Below are positions 51,047 through 60,176 of a DNA stretch of 64,000 nt, one piece after another. Position numbers and translations under genes: made by a program. Positions within the stretch are counted from its first letter, which is position 1; every line of letters starts with the position of its first letter. This DNA comes from Tritrichomonas musculus (lineage: Eukaryota; Parabasalia; Tritrichomonadida; Tritrichomonadidae), in contig JAPFFF010000020.1 of assembly GCA_039105265.1 (NCBI GenBank), forward strand, positions 1,257,001 through 1,321,000, given 5' to 3'. Below the pieces are notes generated by a model, which ran no database searches, was not told where the DNA came from, and saw only the letters and a program-made list of their open reading frames with translations.

Positions 51047-51472
51047 ATGTCCATCCAAAAACTTGCTCATGAATTAACTCAGATCCAAAAAGAGCTCATG
51101 CCCCTCATAAAAGACATCCGGGCTTTATTAGAACAAGAAACAGAAGAGATCCCGATTTATAAAATAGAACAGATAATTCCACTCATGATGGTTCGATACT
51201 GCAAACTGAGAAACCAAGAAATAGCTACAAAAAGACTAATAAATGTATGGATTCAAATGAATGAAGCAGAAAAAAGATATAAAGAAAAGAAAGAAGAAGA
51301 AGAGGAGGAAGAAAAAGAAGAAAAGAAAGAAGAGAAGAAGAAGAAAGAAGAAAAATATATTAAAATGATCAGTACTGATTCTGACGATAGTCCTTTTAAT
51401 TTTCCTTCTGATGATGAAAAAGAAGAGGATGAAGAAAAGAAAGAAGAAAAAGAAAAAGAAGAAGAAAAATAA
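51047..51472 (+). CDS. Acidic/lysine-rich 141-residue protein of Polinton B
   Basis: Residues 1-75 look like a helical domain (MSIQKLAHELTQIQKELMPL). The rest is a highly charged E/K tract, broken by ISTDSDDSPFNFPSDD, that would be a long single helix or disordered. A TCACACTTATATA Initiator precedes the ATG. Such charged tails occur in DNA-packaging and chromatin-binding proteins, but no family is recognised. It is convergent with the capsid-neighbour gene at 51498. Confidence 0.55.
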   Translation: MSIQKLAHELTQIQKELMPLIKDIRALLEQETEEIPIYKIEQIIPLMMVRYCKLRNQEIATKRLINVWIQMNEAEKRYKEKKEEEEEEEKEEKKEEKKKKEEKYIKMISTDSDDSPFNFPSDDEKEEDEEKKEEKEKEEEK

Positions 51473-51497
51473 TTTAATTAATAAAAATTAATTTAAT

Positions 51498-51929
51498 TTA
51501 ATAGATATTATTTTTAATTATAACTGAGTGTTTAGGTCCATATATTATTGATCCTTTATTATTTTCATCTGCTAATCCTTGTATTCGAGCTAAATCTTCT
51601 GGCTTTTTCAGGTAAGGAGGCAAAAGTGGCGGTTTTTTCACATATCCATGGTGAATATAATGTTTTCCGTCAGTTAAGCTTACTGGTGGTTCATGAAGTC
51701 CTTTTGTTGTGTGCTGATTAGTTGGTGGAGGACGTACAGGTTTATTTTCTCGAACTATCGTTGGTGGCAAATTGACCTTGGGATTAAAAGTGACAGCATA
51801 AGTGTTATCGTTCGAAAAGATACCATAATGTTTGCCTTTGATAAATCGCACTTTTTCTGTATTTTCATTATACATTACTCCTTCTCTTCCTACAATCTCT
51901 GCATTTGGGGATTTATAATCATTAGCCAT
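51498..51929 (-). CDS. Small conserved Polinton protein with G.MYNE motif, element B
   Basis: It has 143 residues. YKSPNAEIVGREGVMYNENT matches the start of the 65-residue protein of C. The middle is proline-rich (PTIVRENKPVRPPPTN) and the end is KGSIIYGPKHSVIIKN. Proline-rich, little-structured and next to the major capsid gene, it could be a minor virion component. The start codon is 23 bases past the capsid stop. In C the relative sits two genes before the capsid gene. Confidence 0.6.
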   Translation of the reverse strand: MANDYKSPNAEIVGREGVMYNENTEKVRFIKGKHYGIFSNDNTYAVTFNPKVNLPPTIVRENKPVRPPPTNQHTTKGLHEPPVSLTDGKHYIHHGYVKKPPLLPPYLKKPEDLARIQGLADENNKGSIIYGPKHSVIIKNNIY

Positions 51930-51951
51930 TTAAGTAAAGAAAAATTCTATT

Positions 51952-53628
51952 TTATTCAGGAGTTGTAATGTCATAATTCCCAATTCGAACCAGTGGGGGC
52001 ATGCCATTGGGCTGCACTAAAATCGAAATAGAAGCATCAACTAATAAACCTAATATTGGTGGCGTATCGACTATTTGAGAAAAATGCTTTTTATAATTCT
52101 CTGATTTATCATTTGGATCTTTTATTTGTGCATGTTCCTGTGTGACGATTATTTCGAAGTTAATTGGTGATAAACTTGTAAGGCCCTGTTGATATGTCCC
52201 ATCTGTTTCTGTCGCAAAACCGATAAAGAATGAAGTCCTATCGTTTGGATATAAACCTGTGATATTGGCTAAAGGTTTACTTACATTACATAATGAAGCG
52301 ATAACCTCTTTATTGAAACCGGTTTGTTCACCATTCATATTCATTGCATTTTGACTATATTCAATGAATTCTGGATATTCACCATCTGTTCCGAAAGATT
52401 TGGCTGGAATATTGCCATAACCGCCACAATTCAATTGGAAATGTTTAAAAAGTGGATTTTTGAAATATGTATGATGACGTTGATGAAGAGGGAATAAACA
52501 AAAGATAGAATCAACAAATCTTGGAGTGACAGTGACTGTTGTTTTGTCTTGGATTTGTTTTAATGCTTGAGTGCAGGTGTAAAATGACAATGTTTGAGTT
52601 GGAAATGTGAGTGGATGTTGTGGATTTGAATAACGCTGAACCAATTGTTGATAAATTTCATTGTTTATACCAAAACATGGAATAATTGATGAGCATTCAG
52701 TGATTTCATACTCATAGACTTGGAATTTTCGTAAATCAGAATAAAGAGTATATGGTGTTTCTGATGCTAATATTTCAGCTCCATCTGTCTTTTCTGATGC
52801 TTGGCCTGATGAATTAGCTGATGTACTTGAAATCCATATTTTAACATCATCACCAACAGGTGTGAATTCATTAGTGATCGTAGAAAAAGTATATTTACTT
52901 GCAAGAGATGGTTGAGCAAGTAAAGATCTTGATGGTCCACATGGACAACAAAGCATACCAGCACATGAGAAATATAATCTTAATTCGAGTTTTCCTGCAA
53001 AAGCTGGTAAATATTTTATATTTGATAATGGCAAGAATCTACGCAAATCAATTTTTAAATGAATCGTAAATGTTGCTGTTAAATCATCTTTTGGCCAATT
53101 AATTACTATTCCGCAACGAGTGGCAAAATTATTATTCCATATATCTTTATGTCTTGCCTTTGAGTATACATCTGCTCTCTTTGTTGTTTCATTCGCACAA
53201 CATGCAGTTAAGAACGATTCTTCACAACCAAAGTTTTGTGTATATATCGTTATTCCGTTAGCTACTATTTCATATTTTTCAATAGCATCTCTTGCATCTT
53301 TGAATCCAAACCAGATTTTATTGAATGGATAACCGCCAATATCACTCAAATCTGGTATCTTTTCATTTATATTCATTGTCACTTTTAGATCAGCACGAAT
53401 AAAACCATTATAGATGTCAGCTGTATTGTGTGTATTTGGAGAAATAATAACACTTGTATATGACCCTTGTTTTATTGGAGGTGAAGGCGAATAAGATGTT
53501 TGTGGATTAATTGAATACTGTTTGTTTGTATCAGAAGTGGCAATACAGCTATCTACAACATCGAAATATGACGCAATTTGCGAACAAACTTCAGCTGATG
53601 TTTTCATATAAACCTCATGATTAATCAT
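51952..53628 (-). CDS. MCP: Major capsid protein of Polinton B (double jelly roll)
   Basis: It forms the icosahedral shell predicted for Polintons. The protein has 558 residues. Conserved strings shared with C include KTSAEV.SQIASYFDVVDSCI near the start, KIDLRRFLPLSNIKYLPAFA near residue 195, PRFVDSIFCLFPLHQR near 375 and NGEQTGFNKEVI near 435. The C-terminal TSFFIGFATETD...VQPNGMPP(L/V)V.IG(N/Q)YD(I/V)T also matches the C copy. Strand-rich throughout, no enzyme motif. A T-rich ACTTTTTTTATTCAAGAA precedes the ATG. It is first in a run of minus-strand virion genes that continues to 60102. Confidence 0.9.
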   Translation of the reverse strand: MINHEVYMKTSAEVCSQIASYFDVVDSCIATSDTNKQYSINPQTSYSPSPPIKQGSYTSVIISPNTHNTADIYNGFIRADLKVTMNINEKIPDLSDIGGYPFNKIWFGFKDARDAIEKYEIVANGITIYTQNFGCEESFLTACCANETTKRADVYSKARHKDIWNNNFATRCGIVINWPKDDLTATFTIHLKIDLRRFLPLSNIKYLPAFAGKLELRLYFSCAGMLCCPCGPSRSLLAQPSLASKYTFSTITNEFTPVGDDVKIWISSTSANSSGQASEKTDGAEILASETPYTLYSDLRKFQVYEYEITECSSIIPCFGINNEIYQQLVQRYSNPQHPLTFPTQTLSFYTCTQALKQIQDKTTVTVTPRFVDSIFCLFPLHQRHHTYFKNPLFKHFQLNCGGYGNIPAKSFGTDGEYPEFIEYSQNAMNMNGEQTGFNKEVIASLCNVSKPLANITGLYPNDRTSFFIGFATETDGTYQQGLTSLSPINFEIIVTQEHAQIKDPNDKSENYKKHFSQIVDTPPILGLLVDASISILVQPNGMPPLVRIGNYDITTPE

Positions 53629-53645
53629 TTCTTGAATAAAAAAAG

Positions 53646-54134
53646 TTAATATATATCATCAAAGATTCTGTTTCGTCTTTGTCTTGGAATTGGCGGTTCA
53701 TAATATTCTTCTTCTTGTATTGGAGGAGGAGGAGGAGGTGCTTGTTTTGGTGCTGGAGTTTTCTTTGAGATTACTTCTTCAATTAATCGTTTTTGTTCTT
53801 TCTTTTCTCTTTTGCGTTTGATTTCATCACCCAGTAATTTGAGTTGATTTAAGATTTCAAGGTTTATCGTTGGATCGATTTCTTGACTTTTTGTGAGTTT
53901 TTTCGACTTTTGTTTTTGCATTTTGGGTTTTTCTTCTTCCTCTTCAAAAACTTCGTTCTCTTCATTTTCTGGAGTTTTCTCTTCTTTTTCTTCTTCTATT
54001 GGTGTTTCTCGCTTTTTAACAATATACTTTCCTTGCTTTCGAGTTGGCAAAACCTCCCAATCTGGATCGTCATGGCCATTTATCCACCTTTGAATAACCG
54101 CTAAACGTTTTGAGCCTGTTAAGTGTTTTGACAT
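53646..54134 (-). CDS. Conserved capsid-neighbour protein, element B
   Basis: 162 residues. The block KRLAVIQRWINGHDDPDWEV, then PTRKQGKYIVKK, matches the relative in C. An acidic E-rich middle follows, then TINLEILNQLKLLGDEIKRK as a likely coiled coil, and a proline-rich end with a tyrosine/acid motif (EEEYYEPPIPRQRR). Next to and upstream of the capsid gene in both elements. A scaffold-like role is possible but unproven. Confidence 0.65.
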   Translation of the reverse strand: MSKHLTGSKRLAVIQRWINGHDDPDWEVLPTRKQGKYIVKKRETPIEEEKEEKTPENEENEVFEEEEEKPKMQKQKSKKLTKSQEIDPTINLEILNQLKLLGDEIKRKREKKEQKRLIEEVISKKTPAPKQAPPPPPPIQEEEYYEPPIPRQRRNRIFDDIY

Positions 54135-54163
54135 TTAAAACTCAATAAAATTGACTTTTCTTA

Positions 54164-54562
54164 TTATTCATAATTTGATGAATGTACATGATTTATAGGT
54201 GCTGGTGAATTATTTGAACTACTCGATTCTGTTTTAGCGGGTTTTGGCATTTTATAGTTTTCATCTCTTCCTTGTGCATGATTATTGATTTTTGTTAATG
54301 CTTCTCTTACATTGCCTTTTGGAATGTATTTTATTGCTGCATCCGCTACATTTGAGATTTTGTTTCTCATATTATCGCTTAAAAATGCTTTGCCTAAACT
54401 ACCCATTGTTTTGCCTATTAATCCTGATTGATTTTTCATTATTCCTGTTGCATTATCCGCTAATTTACCTGCTAATCCTCCTGTTGCTGAATTTGCTGCT
54501 CCCATTAATAATTGACTTCCAAGGCCAATACTTCTTCTCGCCCATTTTCTAAATAATCCCAT
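54164..54562 (-). CDS. Small amphipathic virion-type protein, element B
   Basis: 132 residues: MGLFRKWARRSIGLGSQLLM start, glycine/alanine-rich amphipathic middle, serine-rich end. It is the positional and sequence relative of 31598-32029 in C. The pattern resembles small membrane-active or core proteins of related viruses; this is inference only. The spacer TTTTATTGAATTTTAA precedes the ATG and is nearly the same as that of the previous gene. Confidence 0.65.
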   Translation of the reverse strand: MGLFRKWARRSIGLGSQLLMGAANSATGGLAGKLADNATGIMKNQSGLIGKTMGSLGKAFLSDNMRNKISNVADAAIKYIPKGNVREALTKINNHAQGRDENYKMPKPAKTESSSSNNSPAPINHVHSSNYE

Positions 54563-54581
54563 TTAAAATTCAATAAAACGT

Positions 54582-55439
54582 TTAAGATTCAAAATAGTAT
54601 TTGTTTGCAGTTATGTTCATGATAAATTTGTCATGCGGTTCTCTATGTTGCAAGTATTCTTGCACAGTTGCCTTTGTATTTAAGTTGTTATTTGTTTGCT
54701 GCAATAAAGAGGTGAAATCTTCTTCTGAATAACCGCTATAACAGATAATATCGGTTGCCATACGTTTAGCATTTATGTGCACAAATCTTATCGTTTGAAA
54801 TGCCATTATGCACGTTATGTTATAATGTCTTGTCTTTGTCAATAATTTAATAAATTCTGAATTACCGTTTTTCAATAAATCTGAACCAGCACAATCATCA
54901 AGAATAATCAGAGTATTGAATGGATAAGAGGCGGTTCCATATTTACAAAGCTTACTGGCAATATAAATGATTTTATCTTGAAGGTCAGTTAAATGATGCT
55001 TTTCAATTAAACGCCTCATCTCATCAGACGTTTCTTTCATTTTTGAGAGGATATGTTTGACAAGTGCATAATATTTTATTTTCCTTTTCAAATGTTTCTG
55101 AAGAACGCTCATCAATTGTTTTTCTGAGACATAAATTATTTTTGTTAGAATCTTTTTATTCAAAACTTCGGCGGTTTTATCCATTTTACCAGACGTTGAG
55201 CAGAAATAAATTTTATGATAATATGGATGTTTAAATAATCTTTCAGTAATCATAATATGGCGCCAAATCCAATAACTTTTGCCAGCACCAGGACGTCCAA
55301 TCAAAAAGTATATCCCATTTGATGAAAACGGATAATTTTCTGATAATGGTTTGATCAAAGCGCCCTCAATTTCTCTCATACTTTTTCTGAGTGTCTCATT
55401 GATTAATTCTTCAACTTTTTGAATAATATTTCCTTTCAT
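54582..55439 (-). CDS. ATP: FtsK/HerA-like packaging ATPase of Polinton B
   Basis: 285 residues. Walker A GRPGAGKS lies at about 46-54, Walker B LIILDDCAG at about 178 and the sensor-like AFQTIRF about 40 residues later. The end CYSGYSEEDFTSLLQQTNNN is conserved in C. It pumps element DNA into capsids. It lies directly downstream of the integrase (15 bases) on the same strand. Confidence 0.9.
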   Translation of the reverse strand: MKGNIIQKVEELINETLRKSMREIEGALIKPLSENYPFSSNGIYFLIGRPGAGKSYWIWRHIMITERLFKHPYYHKIYFCSTSGKMDKTAEVLNKKILTKIIYVSEKQLMSVLQKHLKRKIKYYALVKHILSKMKETSDEMRRLIEKHHLTDLQDKIIYIASKLCKYGTASYPFNTLIILDDCAGSDLLKNGNSEFIKLLTKTRHYNITCIMAFQTIRFVHINAKRMATDIICYSGYSEEDFTSLLQQTNNNLNTKATVQEYLQHREPHDKFIMNITANKYYFES

Positions 55440-55453
55440 TTGATTAAGAATAA

Positions 55454-56596
55454 TTAAATGTATTTTCTGATTTTAACTGGTATGTTTTCACCTGTTTTCA
55501 CCCAATACATTCGTTCTAACCGTGATAATATTGTTGGATTTCCTTCTCTCATACTTTTGGCATATGTATACCCTTGACTTCCATCATCCCATTTGACCTT
55601 GTATTGGTCATTTGCATTATTATACCCTAAAATCTCCTCTATGTTCCCTCTTTTGCCGTTTTTCAATGTTTTGGCCATAGGAACAAATCCTTTCGCCTTA
55701 ACTATTTTGTATCCAGGATAATCGTTCACAGATCTATCGTTAGCGGCAATTTTGAATAAATTACCAGATTTTGAATCAATGGTATATGCTTGATTGCTAA
55801 CCATTCTTCGTTTTTTATTTTTAATCGTTTTTTCTTCTACGATACGTACTTTATCACCTTCTTTGAAATCATAAGGGTTTGTTTGCGTTTTATTTTTCAA
55901 AATATATTTCTGTTCGTCTTTGGCTGTCATTTTATTGGGGGCTGTTTTTATTTTAGTATGATATGATTCATTATATGCTGACATTAATGACTGCATTTCT
56001 TTTGGTGAAATATTTCTTGTAGGCTTGTGTGTTAATTCACCTTCTTTTGATATATCTTTCCATATATCGGCATCTAACAAATTTTTGTTAACCGCTAAAT
56101 CTCTTATCGTTCTCATAAAACGGTTTATTATTCCTAAATTATTGTGATTATCATCCGTTGTAGTCGTATATATAATTTTATGACTTTTCATCCAAGATGT
56201 CACTTCGTCTGATAAATAAGCAGCATCTTGATCTGAAGCGATTGAATGGCAATTTGGTTCTTCCTTGATGAATTTATTCAATGCTGATTTGACCTGTAAC
56301 GCCCCTTTCCCTCTCATCGGATATGCATAAGCTTTACGGGTATTTATATTGATAAGCATCAAATAATTCAAACCGTTAGCTCCTTTATCGTTTATAAACG
56401 TATCCATCTGAAAACCTCCGGAATGAGACGATACGATAGGTATATATTTAGGAGTTGGCACTTTTTGATCATGAACAACGGATTCTGATTGAAATTTCCT
56501 TATCTCTTTTTTCGAATAACCTTTTTCAAGTGCATGTTTTTCAAAAGCTGGACCACGGTATGGATATTCCTTGTATAATTCTGCAAGTGATGTCAT
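55454..56596 (-). CDS. INT: Retroviral-type integrase of Polinton B
   Basis: 380 residues. The helical N-terminal part contains FEKHALEKGYSKKEIRKFQS. The rve core has GGFQMDTF near residue 64, SDQDAAYLS near 120 and TTTTDDNHNNLGIINRFMRT near 150. The C-terminus has an SH3-like FKEGDKVRIV and a chromo-like region (YKVKWDDGSQGYTYAKS). It is about 20 residues longer than the C copy, mostly in the middle. There is no reverse transcriptase in the window, which fits a Polinton and not a retroelement. Confidence 0.9.
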   Translation of the reverse strand: MTSLAELYKEYPYRGPAFEKHALEKGYSKKEIRKFQSESVVHDQKVPTPKYIPIVSSHSGGFQMDTFINDKGANGLNYLMLININTRKAYAYPMRGKGALQVKSALNKFIKEEPNCHSIASDQDAAYLSDEVTSWMKSHKIIYTTTTDDNHNNLGIINRFMRTIRDLAVNKNLLDADIWKDISKEGELTHKPTRNISPKEMQSLMSAYNESYHTKIKTAPNKMTAKDEQKYILKNKTQTNPYDFKEGDKVRIVEEKTIKNKKRRMVSNQAYTIDSKSGNLFKIAANDRSVNDYPGYKIVKAKGFVPMAKTLKNGKRGNIEEILGYNNANDQYKVKWDDGSQGYTYAKSMREGNPTILSRLERMYWVKTGENIPVKIRKYI

Positions 56597-56607
56597 TTTT
56601 TTATAAA

Positions 56608-57579
56608 TTAAACGTATAACATCTTATTATAAGGCAAGAACTGCATTTCCATGACAAAAGTTTCTCCATTGGGTAATTTAACGGGGGCATTGTATTGTCT
56701 GGCAGAATATAATTCAATCCAAAACCGTTGATCAGAGGAATTCAATTTAAAATATTTGATAGGATTATAATAAATTTGTGAATTACCGATATAATTATGT
56801 AATGATTGTTCGCCAAGTGAAGAATAAACTTTACATGAATGACGATCCCAAATATTATCAAAAGTTAGAACGTCATCCCAGAAATCAAAATATACATTCT
56901 TTTTATTTTGAGTAGGTTCGTCACCAATATTGAATACTTCTTCAAAATCTTTGTTTATTTCTTTCAATTTGAAAGCACAACCGTATGGATCTAAAGAATT
57001 ATTGTTTCGTTCAGAATATATTTTTTCATGAAACCCTCTATCGTCATAATAACCGTCAGTTTGTATATCTCTATTCAAAACATCAAGATCAGATTGTTCA
57101 AATATTTCATAAGGATCCTTCCATAAAGATGAGATATAATTTTTCAATGAATTGTGGACTGCTTCAAAAAATCCTCTGAAATCTCTTTCTGTTGAGAGCC
57201 AGTCAATTACTTTTATTTCTTTGATTTTAATACTATTTTTATAACCATCTGATGTTTGCATATTGGTTATTTTTTCATTTGTCGTATTCCCCACAATAGA
57301 TTGAAACATCTTTTTTACATATTTAGCAATTCTAATTGTGAATTCAAGTTTTCGTCTTTTTGAAACGAGCCACATTGACCTTACACCCACAATTGTTTCG
57401 CCTTTGTTTGACGTTGACCAATCACCAGGAAAATTGAAATAAAAACGATTAAATTTGCTTGGATCTCTTTGTGAGTCCTCTAAGAAAAAAGCAGTCTCAA
57501 TTGGGACAGGAACGTTAGCATCATGTACAATATTTTCACGATTAGGGTGTTGTGTTTTAACTCTTGGTGGTAACTCCAT
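56608..57579 (-). CDS. Conserved Polinton structural protein upstream of integrase, element B
   Basis: 323 residues. The start has NIVHDANVPVPIETAFFLED and FNRFYFNFPGDWSTSNKGET, and the end is FWIELYSARQYNAPVKLPNG then MQFLPYNKMLYV. Both are shared with C. Strand-rich ends with a helical centre. Always adjacent to the integrase; the function is unknown and a minor capsid or cement role would fit. The spacer TATTTATTTTTAGTCAAA precedes the ATG. Confidence 0.65.
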   Translation of the reverse strand: MELPPRVKTQHPNRENIVHDANVPVPIETAFFLEDSQRDPSKFNRFYFNFPGDWSTSNKGETIVGVRSMWLVSKRRKLEFTIRIAKYVKKMFQSIVGNTTNEKITNMQTSDGYKNSIKIKEIKVIDWLSTERDFRGFFEAVHNSLKNYISSLWKDPYEIFEQSDLDVLNRDIQTDGYYDDRGFHEKIYSERNNNSLDPYGCAFKLKEINKDFEEVFNIGDEPTQNKKNVYFDFWDDVLTFDNIWDRHSCKVYSSLGEQSLHNYIGNSQIYYNPIKYFKLNSSDQRFWIELYSARQYNAPVKLPNGETFVMEMQFLPYNKMLYV

Positions 57580-57599
57580 TTTGACTAAAAATAAATATC

Positions 57600-57968
57600 T
57601 TACTTATTCTTTCTTGGTTTACTAGCATGAAGAATTATTTCCTTTGGAATTATATCTCCCTTTTTCAATTGAATCTGATAGGCTTTTGATTTGACCATAT
57701 TTTCATTCCTTTCACCTATATAACCAATTATCGATCCAAAAAGTGTGATTTTATGTACTGAACAATATTTGGCCACTAAATTCAATATTTCTTTAACGTC
57801 CTCATAATCATCCCAATCAAATTTCTTTGCCCAATCAGTAAAGATTATTTTTTTGTTTGATAATTTAAACTTTGATTTACAAATTTCTGATAATTCAGAT
57901 ATTTCTGTCTTTTTCAATGTTTTATTAAAATAAAGTGAACATTCAATTGGCAAAATTAATTCTGGCAT
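57600..57968 (-). CDS. Unknown 122-residue protein of Polinton B
   Basis: Not recognised. It starts MPELILPIECSLYFNKTLKK and has an alternating strand and helix pattern typical of a small globular domain (KKIIFTDWAKKFDWDDYEDV, HKITLFGSIIGYIGERN), with a basic tail. It lies between the protease and the structural gene in the minus-strand virion block, with 20-26 base spacers. Confidence 0.55.
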   Translation of the reverse strand: MPELILPIECSLYFNKTLKKTEISELSEICKSKFKLSNKKIIFTDWAKKFDWDDYEDVKEILNLVAKYCSVHKITLFGSIIGYIGERNENMVKSKAYQIQLKKGDIIPKEIILHASKPRKNK

Positions 57969-57993
57969 TTTTATTTATTGAAAAATTTTTAAT

Positions 57994-59457
57994 TTACATT
58001 CTTTTTGATTTATCTTTTGGTACACCAGATTCTACATCTTCATGAACATTCCAATAAGGGTATTTATATGATTTAGCTAAATTATATGCACCTTTTTTAA
58101 TAAAATAATTATAAGTCTCTTGTTCGATTCTTTCCTTCTCAGCTTGACTCATTTTTTTTTTGGGGAGAGTCGGTTTTTCTGTGTTGTTAGAATGTTTTTG
58201 AAAACTGGGTGGTGTAGGTGGGAGGGCAGCTGTTTCTAATGATTTGCTCTTTAATTCACGTGCAATTCTTTGTCTAATATTAGGTACGTCATCTATTGGA
58301 TAAGGCCATTTACCATCATGCAATAATATCCTTGCATTTTGCATCATTAATATAGCACAATCAATATCATTATTTTGTTTAGGAACACGATTATATCTCA
58401 TTGGATATTTCTGATTAATGCCTTGTGATTTCAAGAATTTATTTATTATTTTACCGATATCTGGGTATGCTTTCATGTTTGAATCATATACACCGATATC
58501 TTTATTGCCATTATCGATTACTATTAATATCCAATGTTCCTCTAGTTCAGCAGGAATTACAATGCAATCATAATAATCAATTGGTTTCTTATTAAACTGT
58601 GGAGCTTTACTAAGATACTCAAAGAGAGAGTCCACTGCTTCTTGTTTCGGATTCTCATATAGATAATAAAACCAATCAGGAGGCAATAAGGCTACATGTC
58701 CTATTCTTTTCACCTTTTTTCCTTTTTCTACTAATAGTTTTAGATATGGATATACTTCTTTTGATTCTAATTGCGAATTATTATCAGTGATTGCATTATA
58801 ATCAATAAATTGGTCTAGATCCATTGGAGGTGTTGGTGGTCTTGATGTGTGCCTTGATGTTTGTTTTGATGATTGAGGGGATGTTTGTGGGGGTGGGGGA
58901 GGAGATGGCGCTCTTGATGTACCGCTTGATGATAATGTAGATGTTTGAGAAGAAGACGATGAAGATGCCAACTTTTTAAGTATAGGTTTGGCCGAAGACG
59001 ATGACTTTTTCTGAAAGATTGTTTTATTTTGTGATGGCTCTTCTTGAGGTGGCGGTAATGCATCATCATGCTCTGGCTTCACCCATTTTGCATGTCTTTT
59101 TGGTTTTGGCTTATAATATTTTATGAACTTAAAGGCAGCATTATTGTCACTTTGCACCTTCCCATATTTAATGAAATAACGCCAAGCAGATTTAGCATTA
59201 GGCGATCCTTTATAGGCCAAAATTTCACCACTAAAACGTTCTCTAAATAATTTGCCCTTCATATTATTCGCAAATATTTCTAATTCATCCCTAAACCCCT
59301 TTGCTGGTATCCAATTATAGGGCACTAAACATGTCACATAATTATTTGTGATATCTATATATTTAAAATTGTGTTCTCTTTTCAAATCTGCAACTTTTTG
59401 ATTTGTTATAGGTGGATTAAAACGAATTTGACCTTGAATAATTATTATATCTGACAT
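57994..59457 (-). CDS. PRO: Adenain/Ulp1-type cysteine protease of Polinton B
   Basis: It probably processes capsid proteins during maturation. 487 residues. The catalytic domain occupies about residues 225-410, with histidine in EEHWILIV (about 306), aspartate in GVYDSN (about 322), and glutamine and cysteine in KQNNDIDCAIL (about 360-366). This is the order of adenovirus-type and SUMO-type proteases. The first 115 residues are a separate strand-rich domain (RFNPPITNQKVADLKREHNF). A long serine/proline-rich linker (about 135-210) joins them, and a helical basic tail follows (KKKMSQAEKERIEQETYNYF). The N-terminal domain and linker make it longer than typical adenain. T-rich AATTTATTTTTATTCAAA precedes the ATG. 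Confidence 0.88.
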   Translation of the reverse strand: MSDIIIIQGQIRFNPPITNQKVADLKREHNFKYIDITNNYVTCLVPYNWIPAKGFRDELEIFANNMKGKLFRERFSGEILAYKGSPNAKSAWRYFIKYGKVQSDNNAAFKFIKYYKPKPKRHAKWVKPEHDDALPPPQEEPSQNKTIFQKKSSSSAKPILKKLASSSSSSQTSTLSSSGTSRAPSPPPPPQTSPQSSKQTSRHTSRPPTPPMDLDQFIDYNAITDNNSQLESKEVYPYLKLLVEKGKKVKRIGHVALLPPDWFYYLYENPKQEAVDSLFEYLSKAPQFNKKPIDYYDCIVIPAELEEHWILIVIDNGNKDIGVYDSNMKAYPDIGKIINKFLKSQGINQKYPMRYNRVPKQNNDIDCAILMMQNARILLHDGKWPYPIDDVPNIRQRIARELKSKSLETAALPPTPPSFQKHSNNTEKPTLPKKKMSQAEKERIEQETYNYFIKKGAYNLAKSYKYPYWNVHEDVESGVPKDKSKRM

Positions 59458-59473
59458 TTTGAATAAAAATAAA

Positions 59474-59785
59474 TTACGGCATTTTACGATTATAATTGTT
59501 TTCAGAATGTGTTACCCATCGTAAATTACATAGACGGTTATCTTTACGATTGCGGTTTTTATGATCGACTTCTTTTTTGTGAGCAGGATCATCGTTAGGC
59601 AAAAATTGTTTGGCAATAATAACGTGTTTTAAATAGTTTACACCATTCAAATTAACCGTCAAATAACCTTCATTATGTTTTGAATCTTTCAATGGTTTAC
59701 GTGTCTTCTTATTTCTTATGGTGAAAGGGTATTTATTTAAAATCTCATAGTCATTTATAAAGCCTTTTAATGGAACAAAGCTCAT
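59474..59785 (-). CDS. HNH endonuclease of Polinton B
   Basis: 103 residues. An N-terminal NUMOD-like part (NDYEILNKYPFTIRNKKT, LTVNLNGVNYLKHVIIAKQF) is followed by the HNH motif VDHKNRNRKDNRLCNLRWVT. This arrangement is common in phage and large-virus homing endonucleases. Two relatives occur in element C (60560-61123 and 61148-61453). It might promote spread of the gene or cut rival element DNA; no target can be inferred. The gene is the second from the right end of B. Confidence 0.82.
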   Translation of the reverse strand: MSFVPLKGFINDYEILNKYPFTIRNKKTRKPLKDSKHNEGYLTVNLNGVNYLKHVIIAKQFLPNDDPAHKKEVDHKNRNRKDNRLCNLRWVTHSENNYNRKMP

Positions 59786-59802
59786 TTTTCAAATACAAAA
59801 AA

Positions 59803-60102
59803 TTAATCTAATGGCCGTTCACCAAATTCTTGGAAGTCATGTTTTCTCGTATTGTTATTCAGTATATATCGAATACACCAGCTGTTTCTACGAGGCACTT
59901 CTAAATGAGCATTATGACCAAATAAGCTCTTAACACACTTCATATCTTCTGGATTTTTGAAATAAATGAATGCATGACCATGATATCTGCCATTCTCACA
60001 AGTATCCTCACATGTACATAGATAAGTGGAGTTATCTGGCAGTTCTTTAGGGTATTCATGTGTCCAGAATGTGATCATATAGTTCCTTCTTTTTCCCCAC
60101 AT
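59803..60102 (-). CDS. Small Rep-like HUH endonuclease-type protein at the right end of Polinton B
   Basis: 99 residues. MITFWTHEYPKELPDNSTYL is a motif 1-like start. GRYHGHAFIYFKN (residues about 37-49) has the paired histidines of the HUH motif followed by a strand, as in Rep proteins of circular ssDNA viruses. SLFGHNAHLEVPRRNSWCIR then YILNN matches the region leading to Rep motif 3. There is no room for the Rep helicase domain. It lies 75 bases from the inner end of the right TIR. An HUH protein in a PolB element is unexpected. The assignment is by motif pattern and needs a profile search. Confidence 0.6.
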   Translation of the reverse strand: MWGKRRNYMITFWTHEYPKELPDNSTYLCTCEDTCENGRYHGHAFIYFKNPEDMKCVKSLFGHNAHLEVPRRNSWCIRYILNNNTRKHDFQEFGERPLD

Positions 60103-60176
60103 TTGTTTTTTTGATATAAAGAAAAAAATATAAAAATAAAAATAAAAATAGAGAAAAAAAATTTATAAATGGCCTT

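Noticed and set aside
55454-56596. Retrovirus or LTR element, from the integrase
   Set aside because: No reverse transcriptase, gag or long terminal direct repeats; the context is PolB, ATPase, protease and capsid of a Polinton.
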